36,364 bases of DNA, taken from Anaerolineales bacterium (GTDB taxonomy: Bacteria; Chloroflexota; Anaerolineae; Anaerolineales; Villigracilaceae). The DNA is taken from contig JANWWK010000071.1 in the NCBI GenBank assembly GCA_025056175.1, forward strand, positions 1-36,364, written 5' to 3'. A program made the position numbers and the translations under genes. The notes below the pieces were generated by a model that saw only the letters and a list, made by a program, of their open reading frames with translations, did not search any database and was not told the DNA's origin. Positions 11,113 to 18,998 of the stretch are shown piece by piece; the first letter of the stretch is position 1, and each line of letters opens with the position of its first letter.

Positions 11113-11141
11113 ATTATACCGTCAGGCAGGGGTTTTCTGAA
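11113..11141 (-). promoter_or_regulatory. Candidate tsaE promoter giving a leaderless mRNA
   Basis: On the minus strand, TATAAT occupies 11118-11113 and TTCAGA (four of six matches to TTGACA) lies 17 bp upstream at 11141-11136. Initiation about 7 nt downstream of the -10 box falls on the tsaE ATG at 11105. The boxes are seen directly; promoter activity is inferred. Confidence 0.45.
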
Positions 11142-11177
11142 AGTTGATTGGAAGGGGGAGGACAGGAAAAGCTGGAT

Positions 11178-11219
11178 AATAAAAACTCCCGAAGTCGGGC
11201 GACGTTCGGGAGGTCTTTT
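11178..11219 (-). terminator. Intrinsic terminator after the Roadblock gene
   Basis: An 8-bp stem, CTCCCGAA (11186-11193) with TTCGGGAG (11205-11212), is followed on the minus strand by TTTTTATTATCC. It lies 24 bp beyond the Roadblock stop and separates that gene from tsaE. The plus-strand side also has a short T run (GTCTTTT), so it may work both ways. Confidence 0.8.
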
Positions 11220-11236
11220 GTGGGGGTGGAGAAAAA

Positions 11237-11611
11237 TTACCCGACAAGCTTGAGCAGGTCTTCGGCGGCGCGGCGCATTTCCAGGAAGACCAGCCCCAGT
11301 TTGCCTTCCTGCCGCGCCAGTGCGGTCAGAACGGCTTCCTCGCCAATTGAAATGAGGACGATGAAGCCGCTGTTGCCTTTGATGTAAACCTGCTCCAGCT
11401 GGCCGCGTCCTAATTCTTGAGCAATGCGCTCACCCAGCGAGAGCATTGCCGCAGACATGGCCGAAACGCGGTCTTCTTCTGCACCTTGCTGCAAGGCGGA
11501 GGCCATAATCAGGCCGTCTACAGAGACAATGGCAGAGGCTTCGATGTCGGGAGCGGCGGCCTGCATTGCGCGCAGGCGTTCGACCATCAACTGGCTGCGG
11601 TTTTTGCTCAT
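11237..11611 (-). CDS. Roadblock/LC7 domain protein
   Basis: A 124-residue single-domain protein: a helix with RLRAMQAAAPDIEASAIVSVDGLIMAS, then AMSAAMLSLGERIAQELGRGQLEQVYIKG and NSGFIVLISIGEEAVLTALA. This is the alpha-beta pattern of the MglB/Roadblock family, whose members act as regulators or scaffolds of Ras-like GTPases such as MglA. No small GTPase gene is adjacent, so the partner is unknown. It is probably monocistronic, having a candidate -10 box upstream and an intrinsic terminator directly after it. Confidence 0.85.
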   Translation of the reverse strand: MSKNRSQLMVERLRAMQAAAPDIEASAIVSVDGLIMASALQQGAEEDRVSAMSAAMLSLGERIAQELGRGQLEQVYIKGNSGFIVLISIGEEAVLTALARQEGKLGLVFLEMRRAAEDLLKLVG

Positions 11612-11655
11612 GGGGCATTCTCCAGGCGTAAAAGTCTGTCAGAGTTTACCATGAA

Positions 11656-11661
11656 ATTATA
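11656..11661 (-). promoter_or_regulatory. Candidate -10 box for the Roadblock gene
   Basis: TATAAT on the minus strand, about 45 bp before the start codon at 11611. No good -35 box is seen at 16-18 bp (TGCAAA is the best), so the call rests on the -10 match and position. Confidence 0.35.
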
Positions 11662-11788
11662 AGACAAAGCGGACTTTTTTTGCAGGCTCTTTTGGCAGGT
11701 TCTTTCCGCGTTTTTGTAAGTGGCACGTTTGTTCACGAAAAATGCGGCGTGCGAGGGAAAGATGGTGGCTCGAAATGCGGGGCAGGTC

Positions 11789-12073
11789 TTACAGTGTGTC
11801 GAGCCGTTCTTCCAGCCAGCGATAGACGCGGTAGATGACGAAGGCGTTGAACGCCAGGGTTGTCAGGCAACCGGGCAGGGCCAGCAGCAGCAAAATCCGC
11901 CGGGAAAGGTAGCGGAACGTTTCCTGTTGCAGGAAATCGTACAGCCAGAATGCGCTGGAGAGTGTAAGTATCAGGCACGCTGCCAGCAGGGGCAGAGAAA
12001 CCGCAATTGTTCCGGCATAAACCAGCAAAAAGCGCAGTGCGCGAGGAAAACGCAGGATGTCAGGGGAGGTCAT
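11789..12073 (-). CDS. Small integral membrane protein, unknown function
   Basis: A 94-residue frame encodes two long hydrophobic segments (about residues 15-44 and 59-81), basic loops (SRR) and an acidic C-terminus (WLEERLDTL). It begins 27 bp after guaB in the same orientation, and its frame fills the space between guaB and the Roadblock promoter, so it is probably translated as the distal gene of a guaB transcript. I recognise no family. It may be a minor membrane protein with no link to purine metabolism. Confidence 0.55.
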   Translation of the reverse strand: MTSPDILRFPRALRFLLVYAGTIAVSLPLLAACLILTLSSAFWLYDFLQQETFRYLSRRILLLLALPGCLTTLAFNAFVIYRVYRWLEERLDTL

Positions 12074-12100
12074 GCCAGGTGCGTGGTGTTTTCAAACAGG

Positions 12101-13582
12101 TTAACGCGGAATCTGGTAGTTGGGCGCTTCTTTGGTGATGATAACATCGTGGGGATGGCTTTCGATGAGGCCGGCGTTGGTGATTTTGACCAGCCGGGTG
12201 CGGTTGTGCAGGTCATCGAGCGTTTTGGCGCCGGCGTAGCCCATGCCAGAGCGCAACCCGCCCACCAGTTGATAGACAAAATCGCGTAACAGGCCTTTGT
12301 AGGGGACACGGCCTTCGATGCCCTCCGGCACGAGTTTGCCGAGCGTGCTTTGACCGGTGCCGTAACGGTCTTTGCCATAACCTTGCAGTGCGCCCATCGA
12401 GCCCATGCCGCGATATTCTTTGAACCGGCGGCCTTCGTAGAGAATGGTATCGCCAGGTGATTCCTCCAGCCCGGCCAGCAGCGAACCGAGCATGACCGTA
12501 TCGGCCCCGGCCACAATCGCTTTGACGATGTCGCCCGAATATTTGATGCCGCCATCGGCAATGATGGGAGTGTTGGTTTTGCGGGCTTCTTGCGCGCAGA
12601 CGTAGATGGCTGTCAACTGCGGCATACCGGCGCCGGCGACGATGCGCGTGGTGCAAATGGAGCCGGCACCGACGCCCACTTTGACGGCATCGGCGCCGGC
12701 TTCGATGAGCGCGCGCGTGCCTTCGGCGGTGACCACATTGCCGGCGATAATTGGCAGGTTGGGGAACGCCGTCCGCACGCGCCGAATGGCGGTCAGCACG
12801 CCCTTGGAGTGGCCGTGCGCGGTATCTATTGCAATCACATCCACGCCTGCTTCGTAGAGTTTTCCAACTCTTGTTTCCAGGTCGGCGCCTACACCAACGG
12901 CTGCTCCCACGCGCAGACGTCCGCGCTCATCCAGCGCCGCGTGCGGGTGTTCGATTTCGGTCAGAATGTCTTTGACCGTCAGCAATCCCTTCAGCCGCCC
13001 GGACTCGTCTACCAGTAACAGTTTTTCGATACGGTGCTTTTGGAGCAGCGCCCTGGCTTCGGCATTGGAAATGCCTACCGGTGCGGTCACCAGGCGCTCG
13101 CGGGGGGTCATAAATTCGTGAATGGGGCGCTGAAAATCGGCAGGTTCAACGAAGCGAATGTCGCGGTTGGTCAGAATGCCCGTCAGATGCCCTTCGTGTG
13201 TGACGATTGGGACGCCGCTGATTTTGTAGCGTGCCATGATGGTTTCAGCGTCTTGCAGGGTGGCTTCTGGGGGCAGGGTGACGGGGTCGGAAATCATGCC
13301 GGCTTGCGAGCGTTTGACCTTGTCCACTTCGGCGGCCTGTTCATCGGGAGAGAGATTGCGATGAATGATGCCGATGCCGCCTTCGCGCGCGAGCGCAATC
13401 GCCAGGCGCGCTTCGGTGACGGTATCCATCGCTGCCGACAGGATGGGAATGTTGAGGGGAATGTCGCGCGTCAGACGGGCGCGCACATCCACATCGGCGG
13501 GCAGGGTTTCGGTATAGCCCGGCACCACCAGCACATCATCAAAGGTCAGGGCTTCAGACGAGCGGAAGAGTTCTTCGTTCAT
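12101..13582 (-). CDS. guaB: IMP dehydrogenase
   Basis: Oxidises IMP to XMP with NAD, the committed step of guanine nucleotide synthesis. The 493-residue protein shows the usual order: N-terminal [17 protein letters not shown], a CBS pair at roughly residues 98-212 ([21 protein letters not shown] and a second repeat), then the barrel with the catalytic loop [11 protein letters not shown] (Cys310), [15 protein letters not shown] and the mobile flap around [15 protein letters not shown] lies upstream of the ATG. It is divergent from the IMP cyclohydrolase gene, so both enzymes handling IMP share a 186-bp control region. Confidence 0.97.
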   Translation of the reverse strand: MNEELFRSSEALTFDDVLVVPGYTETLPADVDVRARLTRDIPLNIPILSAAMDTVTEARLAIALAREGGIGIIHRNLSPDEQAAEVDKVKRSQAGMISDPVTLPPEATLQDAETIMARYKISGVPIVTHEGHLTGILTNRDIRFVEPADFQRPIHEFMTPRERLVTAPVGISNAEARALLQKHRIEKLLLVDESGRLKGLLTVKDILTEIEHPHAALDERGRLRVGAAVGVGADLETRVGKLYEAGVDVIAIDTAHGHSKGVLTAIRRVRTAFPNLPIIAGNVVTAEGTRALIEAGADAVKVGVGAGSICTTRIVAGAGMPQLTAIYVCAQEARKTNTPIIADGGIKYSGDIVKAIVAGADTVMLGSLLAGLEESPGDTILYEGRRFKEYRGMGSMGALQGYGKDRYGTGQSTLGKLVPEGIEGRVPYKGLLRDFVYQLVGGLRSGMGYAGAKTLDDLHNRTRLVKITNAGLIESHPHDVIITKEAPNYQIPR

Positions 13583-13634
13583 TTTTCTCCAGGCAGGGAA
13601 TGAGAGGCGGGCTGATGCGTTCTGTTTTGGTGAA

Positions 13635-13658
13635 ATTATACCCGCACATGTTTAAACA
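13635..13658. promoter_or_regulatory. guaB/purH divergent control region: -10 box and 10-bp palindrome
   Basis: A minus-strand TATAAT at 13640-13635 could start guaB with a leader of about 45 nt. Just upstream of it, 13649-13658 reads TGTTTAAACA, a perfect palindrome suited to binding a dimeric regulator. No convincing -35 box is seen, and I find no purine riboswitch features. Regulation by a common factor is inferred from placement. Confidence 0.4.
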
Positions 13659-13768
13659 ACATAACCAGGAGACGCGGGATAATCGCTGCTGAAAGTGGTA
13701 TTTTGCTCTGTGCTGGCAGCAGCGAATCGGGTAAACTTGTCTAGAACACCATTCAACAGGAGGCGATT

Positions 13769-14341
13769 ATGCCTGTGGCGATTCTTTCCGTCTATGATAA
13801 AACCGGCCTGGTGGAGTTTGCTGAGGGGCTGGCCGGGTTGGGATGGCGGTTGCTGGCTTCGGGCGGCACCGCGCGGCTGCTGAGCGAACACGGTTTGCCG
13901 GTGACCGAAGTGGCGGCTTATACCGGCTCGCCGGAAATTTTGGGTGGGCGGGTGAAGACTCTGCACCCGGCCATTCATGGCGGGTTGCTGGCGCGCCCCA
14001 CCGAAGCCGACCGCCAGGAATTACGCGCGCTCGGCTGGGACTTTCTGGATTTGGTCGCCGTCAATCTTTATCCCTTCGAGGCCACCATTGCCAGGCCGGG
14101 CGTTTCTTACGAAGAGGTCATCGAAAATATAGACATCGGCGGGGTGACGTTGATTCGTGCCGCTGCCAAAAATCACGCCCGGGTGACGCTGGTTTGCGAC
14201 CCCGCCGATTACGCGGCGGTGCTGGATGCGCTCAAGCAGGGGGAAGTTCCACCGGAGATGCGCAAGCGTCTGGCGGTGAAGGGCTTCCGCGCGACGGCGC
14301 ATTACGATACGGTGATTTCCGATTACCTGTCCAGGCTGTGA
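13769..14341 (+). CDS. purH: Stand-alone IMP cyclohydrolase (PurH N-terminal domain only)
   Basis: The product is 190 residues and matches only the MGS-like IMP cyclohydrolase half of PurH, which closes FAICAR to IMP. It starts [20 protein letters not shown], has SGGTARLL, and the active-site run [18 protein letters not shown] (Arg61, Lys63, Thr64, His65), then [18 protein letters not shown] and the terminal [14 protein letters not shown]. Bifunctional PurH is usually 510-530 residues; here a stop follows directly, and no AICAR transformylase sequence is found in any frame before the tRNA. The gene looks intact rather than frameshifted, so transformylation must be encoded elsewhere. AGGAGG lies 6 bp before the ATG. 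Confidence 0.92.
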   Translation: MPVAILSVYDKTGLVEFAEGLAGLGWRLLASGGTARLLSEHGLPVTEVAAYTGSPEILGGRVKTLHPAIHGGLLARPTEADRQELRALGWDFLDLVAVNLYPFEATIARPGVSYEEVIENIDIGGVTLIRAAAKNHARVTLVCDPADYAAVLDALKQGEVPPEMRKRLAVKGFRATAHYDTVISDYLSRL

Positions 14342-14447
14342 GAGGGGGCCGCGTGTCTGCGCTTTGAAACCCAGGCGGAAAGACCGCTGCAAAAAGAGTT
14401 TGACCACCAGGACCCCGTCGAAGTCTGTGAGAAATTCCCAAATTTCG

Positions 14448-14476
14448 TTGACTTCAGACGGCGCGGATGATACAAT
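14448..14476 (+). promoter_or_regulatory. tRNA-Glu promoter
   Basis: TTGACT at 14448-14453 and TACAAT at 14471-14476 are separated by exactly 17 bp, a near-consensus housekeeping promoter. Transcription would begin around 14483, about 16 nt before the mature tRNA. Confidence 0.75.
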
Positions 14477-14498
14477 ACAGCCCGCTTTTCGGCATATT

Positions 14499-14571
14499 GC
14501 CCCCATCGTCTAGCGGTCCAGGACGGAGCCCTCTCAAGGCTCAAACAGGGGTTCGAGTCCCCTTGGGGGCA
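14499..14571 (+). tRNA. tRNA-Glu (anticodon CTC)
   Basis: The cloverleaf folds cleanly: acceptor stem GCCCCCA with TGGGGGC, D arm containing the TCTAGCGGTCCAGGA loop, anticodon stem GAGCC/GGCTC closing the loop CTCTCAA (anticodon CTC, reading GAG), and T arm AGGGG-TTCGAGT-CCCCT. The discriminator is A and the CCA end is not encoded, so a nucleotidyltransferase must add it. Promoter and terminator flank it as a single-gene unit. Confidence 0.97.
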
Positions 14572-14610
14572 CTCCCACATGTGGTTTTTGTTCCGGTTGT
14601 GTAGAACAGT

Positions 14611-14648
14611 GAAAAAATGCCTGTCCATTCGCGGCAGGCGTTTTTTTA
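14611..14648. terminator. Bidirectional terminator after tRNA-Glu
   Basis: A stem of GCCTG(T)CC with GGCAGGC (14619-14639) has TTTTTTT on the plus side and, on the minus side, ATTTTTTC. It can end both the tRNA transcript and the convergent dehydratase transcript, whose stop codon is at 14710. Confidence 0.8.
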
Positions 14649-14709
14649 TTCCAATTCGCATCACTCACAGAACACGAAACGAGCGGATTTTCACATTGTC
14701 CGCAAGGCG

Positions 14710-15654
14710 CTATTGCCAGGGCAGCTTCGATAAATCCACGTTTCCGCCGGAGAGGATGACTCCTACCCGCAGGCCGCTCAGGTTCACTTTGCGCTCCAGC
14801 AGCAATCCCAGCGGCACAGCAGCAGACGGTTCGATGATGATTTTGAGCCGTTCCCACGTGAAACGCATGGCCTGGATGATGGCGGCTTCGCTGACGGTGA
14901 CAATTTGTTCTACCCGCTGGCGGATGATGGGAAAGGTGAGTGTGCCGAGCGAGGTCAGCAGGCCATCGGCCACCGTTTTGGGGTTGTGCGAGGGCAGAAT
15001 CTGCCCGGCCTGCATGGAACGATAGGCGTCATCGGCCTGTTCTGGCTCGGCGCCCAGCACGCGCAGCCTCGGGCGGGTTTCGGTGGCGGCGATGGCGGTG
15101 CCGCTTAACAAGCCGCCGCCCCCCACCGGTGTGAGAATCACATCCAGGTCGGGGACGTCTTCCAGCAGTTCCAGCGCGGCGGTGCCTTGTCCGGCGATGA
15201 CTTTTTCGTTGTTGTAGGGATGGATTTCCACCGCGCCGGTGCGGGCGATGACTTCGTTCTGGGTTTGTTCACGCGCCTCCAGTGTGGGCGCGCAGAAGGT
15301 GATTTGCCCGCCGTAGCCCTGTACAGCATCTTTTTTGACTTGTGGAGCGGTGTGGGGCATGACGATATAGGCCGGAATGCCGCGCAGACGCGCCGCCAGC
15401 GCCAGCGCCTGGGCATGGTTGCCCGAAGAGTGCGCCACCACGCCGCGCGCGGCCTGCGCTTCGGGCAGGGAGAAGACGGCGTTGGTTGCGCCGCGAAACT
15501 TGAACGCGCCCACTTTTTGGAAGTTTTCGCACTTCAGGAACACCTGTGCGCCCACGCGCTGGTTCAAACTGGCACTTGTCCAGACCGGCGTGCGGTGAAT
15601 GTATGGGCGGATGCGCTCCGCTGCTTCGAGAATGTCGGACAGAGTGACGGTCAT
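14710..15654 (-). CDS. PLP-dependent threonine/serine ammonia-lyase or serine racemase
   Basis: Fold-type II PLP enzyme of 314 residues. The Schiff-base lysine is Lys52 in GAFKFRGA, the substrate loop is SSGNHAQA (residues 76-82), the phosphate-binding loop is PVGGGGLLSG, and SGGNVDLSKL closes the protein. There is no C-terminal ACT regulatory domain, unlike biosynthetic IlvA, so it is the short catabolic type. Members of this group include catabolic threonine dehydratase, serine racemase and hydroxyaspartate dehydratase, and sequence alone does not separate them. It is divergent from the YjbQ gene. Confidence 0.88.
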   Translation of the reverse strand: MTVTLSDILEAAERIRPYIHRTPVWTSASLNQRVGAQVFLKCENFQKVGAFKFRGATNAVFSLPEAQAARGVVAHSSGNHAQALALAARLRGIPAYIVMPHTAPQVKKDAVQGYGGQITFCAPTLEAREQTQNEVIARTGAVEIHPYNNEKVIAGQGTAALELLEDVPDLDVILTPVGGGGLLSGTAIAATETRPRLRVLGAEPEQADDAYRSMQAGQILPSHNPKTVADGLLTSLGTLTFPIIRQRVEQIVTVSEAAIIQAMRFTWERLKIIIEPSAAVPLGLLLERKVNLSGLRVGVILSGGNVDLSKLPWQ

Positions 15655-15772
15655 GGTCGTTTCTCCAGGTGTGGGGGTGATTGTGCCATAACGGGCGTAT
15701 TTTGCCCAGACTGGCGGGCCGGCAAACCCGTGCTACAATTTGCGCATCTCGAACAGAAGTGAGGCATGTCGG

Positions 15773-16192
15773 ATGAAATCGTATCGCAAAGAATTGTGGT
15801 TTAACATCCCCGCGCGGCGCGGGTTTGTCAACATTACTCCGCAGGTGGAGGCCTGTCTGCGCGAGAGTGGTATTCGGGAGGGGTTGTGTCTGGTGAATGC
15901 GATGCACATCACTGCGTCTGTTTTTATCAATGATGATGAGAGCGGATTGCATCACGATTACGAAGTCTGGCTGGAGCAGCTGGCCCCGCACGAGCCGATT
16001 GGTCAATACTGGCACAACCGCACTGGCGAGGACAATGCCGATGCGCATCTCAAACGGCAGGTGATGGGGCGCGAGGTGGTGGTGGCCGTAACCGGCGGAA
16101 AGCTGGATTTTGGCCCCTGGGAGCAGATTTTCTATGGGGAGTTCGATGGCCGCCGCCAGAAGCGGGTGCTGGTGAAGATTATTGGCGAGTAA
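15773..16192 (+). CDS. YjbQ/UPF0047 family protein
   Basis: A 139-residue single-domain protein of the YjbQ family. Seen are [20 protein letters not shown], the [12 protein letters not shown] segment, and the C-terminal [26 protein letters not shown], which matches the family pattern G-W-Q-x-I ... E-x-DGxR. Some members have weak thiamine-phosphate synthase activity, but the natural function is not settled. The ATG at 15773 is chosen because GTGAGG lies upstream and the family starts about here; an in-frame start at 15740 is possible. It is convergent with the PxpC-like gene, 18 bp apart. Confidence 0.87.
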   Translation: MKSYRKELWFNIPARRGFVNITPQVEACLRESGIREGLCLVNAMHITASVFINDDESGLHHDYEVWLEQLAPHEPIGQYWHNRTGEDNADAHLKRQVMGREVVVAVTGGKLDFGPWEQIFYGEFDGRRQKRVLVKIIGE

Positions 16193-16210
16193 AACGCAAC
16201 GCAGAAGGGG

Positions 16211-17152
16211 TCAGGCGAGAGGCCAGGTTTCTTCAGGATATTCGATGGCTGTTTTCAGGCGCGCGACCCATTTGCGCAGCGCGTTTTGTGCTTCTTCGAT
16301 GGTGGTTTCCACGAAGCGGATTCGCCCCGTCCCGATGGGTGCTTGCGCCAGGAGCGGCTGGTCGGCGGTGATGACGGCGCCGATTTTGGGATAGCCGCCG
16401 GTGGGCGGACAATCGGCCTGCATGACGATGGGTTGTCCATCCGGCGGGATTTGGATACAGCCGCGCGTCAGGCCTTCGGAGAGCAATTCGCCGGGGCGCA
16501 GAGGTTCGAGCGGGGGGCCGTTCAGCCGATAGCCGGTGCGGTCGGAGGTAGGGGAGAGGCTGTATTCGGCAGCGTAGAAGGCGTTTTTGGAAAAGGAATC
16601 GGCCTGGGGGCCAGGCAGGACGCGCAGGGTGGGGTTGAGGGCGTAGTTAACGGGGAATTTCAAAGCGCGCGCAGCGAGGTCCGGCAGGGGGGCGCGGGCG
16701 GTGCCGAGGGGCAGCCGGTCGCCGGGGGCCAGGGGCGGCGCGCCCAGGCGGGCAGGGATATACGATGAACGGGAGCCAAGCGTCAGTGGAGTCTGAATCC
16801 CGCCATGGGCGGCCAGATATGCCCAATTGCCGGGTCCCTGCTTTTCGAGCCGAATCCGCCCGTTTTTTCTCACAAAAATTGAAGCTTCCATTCGCATCGG
16901 GCGGTCGTTGATGAAGAGCGCAAAGCCGGGGCCGGCGGCGGCTATCAGGCAGTCGTCCAAAGCCAGAAATTCTGCCGAAGTGTAGCCGATTTCGAGCGCG
17001 GCGGCTTCGGGCGGGTTGGCGGCCAGCAGGTTGGCGGCGCGGTGGGCGAACCAGTCCATTGGCCCGCCGCGTGGAACGCCAAAGGCCTGCCAGCCGAACC
17101 GTCCGCTATCTTGAACGGTGGTCAGGAGGGAGGGGGTAAGAACTTGAAGCAC
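16211..17152 (-). CDS. Biotin-dependent carboxyltransferase family, PxpC/KipA-like
   Basis: About 313 residues matching the subunit C/allophanate hydrolase subunit 2 family: LTPSLLTTVQDSGRFGWQAFGVPRGGPMDWFAHRAANLL at the start, then YLAAHGGIQTPLTLGSRSSY in the middle, and PTSDRTGYRLNGPPL with GYPKIGAVITADQP near the end. The GTG at 17152 is proposed because family homology starts there; the upstream frame lies inside the GH31 gene and is low-complexity. It therefore overlaps the GH31 3' end by 47 bp. In bacteria PxpC normally works with PxpA and PxpB to cleave 5-oxoproline, but neither is present in this window. The role beside sugar genes is unclear. Confidence 0.85.
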   Translation of the reverse strand: MLQVLTPSLLTTVQDSGRFGWQAFGVPRGGPMDWFAHRAANLLAANPPEAAALEIGYTSAEFLALDDCLIAAAGPGFALFINDRPMRMEASIFVRKNGRIRLEKQGPGNWAYLAAHGGIQTPLTLGSRSSYIPARLGAPPLAPGDRLPLGTARAPLPDLAARALKFPVNYALNPTLRVLPGPQADSFSKNAFYAAEYSLSPTSDRTGYRLNGPPLEPLRPGELLSEGLTRGCIQIPPDGQPIVMQADCPPTGGYPKIGAVITADQPLLAQAPIGTGRIRFVETTIEEAQNALRKWVARLKTAIEYPEETWPLA

Positions 17153-18995
17153 CGGATACGAAGAGCGGCAGGGTTTCGAGCGGGGCGGGGAAGTTGCGCA
17201 GGGTGGTTGGGCCTTCGTAGAGCGCGCCCGTCCAGTAGTCGCGCCATGCGCCGGGGGGCAGGGTGATGTCGCGGCTGCGCTGGCCGGGGCGGACGACCGG
17301 GGCGACGAGGATGTCCTCGCCGAGCAGGAACTGGTCATCGCAGGCGAGGGCGTTTTCATCGATTGGGGCCAGCCACCACAGGGGGCGGATGATGGGCGCG
17401 CCGGTTTGCGCGGCTTCGCGGGCGAGTTCCAGGATGCGCGGGGCGAATTGCAGGTGCAGTTCGGCGTAGCGGCGGCACAGTTCGGTGCAGTCTGCGCCGT
17501 AATCCCACGGGGCCAGGCTGAACTGCATGGCGGGCAGGAGCGCGTTCAGTTGTGTCCAGCGAATCAGGAGTTCGGCGTCGGGCAGGCAGTCGTAGGCGTT
17601 GCCGCCAATCATATCGGGCAGGATGAACGGGTAGCCGCACAGCCCCAACGAAAGGATGCCGGTCAGAACGGAATGCAGGCCGTTGTCCAGCCCCCAACTG
17701 GATTCCTTATCCCACTGGCGGAAGAAGATGGGCGCGCGCTGGTTGTTCCAGGCGGAACGGACTTCGGTGAGGCGGAAGTTTTGTGCCACGAATTCGATGT
17801 AGCGGTGGGTGTATTCGTTGGGCGGGAGGGGGTTGGCGCTGTGGGCATCGGGCGGGATGAAGGCGGCTTCGCCGGCGTCGAATTTGAAGCCATCCAGGCC
17901 GGTTTCGCGCTGGAAGCGGCGCAGGCGTTCGCCGAACCATTCCAGCGCGGCGGGGTTGCTCATATCGAGCAGGCCGCCCACGCCCTGCCACCAGCGCACC
18001 GGGTAAGGTTCGCCATTGGCCTGACGCAGCAGGTAGCCCTGCGCTCTGGCTTCCGCAAAGGCTTCGGATTCGGGGTCGAAGAAGGGGATGACCCAGGCGG
18101 TGACCTGGAAACCCTGCTCGTGCAGGCGGGCAATCATGCCCTGAGGGTCGGGGAAGCGGCGGGGGTCGAAGGCCAGGTCGCCGTAGTGCATTTGCCAGCG
18201 GTCGTCAATTTCCAGCACGCCGTAGGGGTAGCCGTGCCGGAGGATTTCTTCGGCAAAGTTCAGAATGGTTTCCTGGGTGATGAACATTTTGTAGCGCGCC
18301 CAGGTGGTCCAGGTGGGCAGGGTGAACAGGCGTTCGGGCGGAATTTGGGCGGGGTGGCCGAAGCGTTCGGTCAGGTAGTGGTAGGCGGCGCGGGAGTTTT
18401 CGCTCAGGTGGATGGAAAGGTGCAGGCCTTGCCCGCTGAAGGTCAGGCGGCCATCGCCAATGCCGCCGGGGTCGGCGAAGGGGCGGTGGGCGAAGGGGCC
18501 TTTGTCGGCGCCCAGGCTCCAGGCGTAGCGCGGGTAATGCGCGGGCGGCTGGTTGATGCCGACGGAGACCGGTGTGTGCGCGATGATGGAAATGCCATTG
18601 GAGGAGAACCAGGCCGGGTGGGGTTTGCAGCTTTGTCCGGCGGGGCCGTTATCGAAGGAGTGGAAGGGGCTTTCGGGCAGCATCACGCGGTTGAGCGGGT
18701 ATTGCTGGTGAACCAGTTCGCCGTGTCCGTACCAGTGGCCGGTCATCTCGAAGGAGAGCGAAAAGTGCGCTGTTTCGGGATGAACGCGCAGGTCGCAGCC
18801 GTGTCCTTGTGGGGTGATGGAGAGGGTGCAGGAGGGGAATTCCACCTCCAGGCCGGTATCGGTCTGGCGGAGGGCGAGAACCGGCTGGGGGTGAGGGGCC
18901 GAGCGCAGGCAGATGTTTCCGGCGCGGCAGCCGGTGAGCCGAAAGTGCGGCTCGCGCTCGATGGAGAGCAGGCAGTTTTCAATTTCCAGCAGCAT
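17106..18995 (-). CDS. Glycoside hydrolase family 31
   Basis: A 629-residue alpha-glycosidase. An N-terminal beta domain precedes the barrel beginning around LFTLPTWTTWARYKMFITQE, and GVLEIDDRWQMHYGDLAFD is the typical second strand. The catalytic nucleophile is Asp373 in DGFKFDAGE; the likely acid/base is Asp437 in SSWGLDNGL. DMIGGN and RPLWW follow, as does a C-terminal beta domain with LLGEDILVAPVV. The motif forms resemble the MYORG and sulfoquinovosidase side of GH31 more than maltase, so the substrate may be an alpha-galactoside, alpha-xyloside or another unusual sugar. No signal peptide, so probably cytoplasmic, acting on sugar imported by the adjacent GPH transporter 3 bp upstream. 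Confidence 0.92.
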   Translation of the reverse strand: MLLEIENCLLSIEREPHFRLTGCRAGNICLRSAPHPQPVLALRQTDTGLEVEFPSCTLSITPQGHGCDLRVHPETAHFSLSFEMTGHWYGHGELVHQQYPLNRVMLPESPFHSFDNGPAGQSCKPHPAWFSSNGISIIAHTPVSVGINQPPAHYPRYAWSLGADKGPFAHRPFADPGGIGDGRLTFSGQGLHLSIHLSENSRAAYHYLTERFGHPAQIPPERLFTLPTWTTWARYKMFITQETILNFAEEILRHGYPYGVLEIDDRWQMHYGDLAFDPRRFPDPQGMIARLHEQGFQVTAWVIPFFDPESEAFAEARAQGYLLRQANGEPYPVRWWQGVGGLLDMSNPAALEWFGERLRRFQRETGLDGFKFDAGEAAFIPPDAHSANPLPPNEYTHRYIEFVAQNFRLTEVRSAWNNQRAPIFFRQWDKESSWGLDNGLHSVLTGILSLGLCGYPFILPDMIGGNAYDCLPDAELLIRWTQLNALLPAMQFSLAPWDYGADCTELCRRYAELHLQFAPRILELAREAAQTGAPIIRPLWWLAPIDENALACDDQFLLGEDILVAPVVRPGQRSRDITLPPGAWRDYWTGALYEGPTTLRNFPAPLETLPLFVSGASSSYPLPPDHRSR

Positions 18996-18998
18996 GGC

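Noticed and set aside
13583-13768. Purine riboswitch between guaB and purH
   Set aside because: No three-way junction with the conserved loop-loop elements is seen; the one 8-bp stem at 13684-13734 has an unrelated 35-nt loop.
13769-14498. Frameshifted full-length purH
   Set aside because: No transformylase-like sequence in any frame between 14342 and the tRNA; the protein ends at a normal domain boundary.
16193-16210. Terminator between the convergent YjbQ and PxpC-like genes
   Set aside because: The 18-bp gap has no stem or T run.
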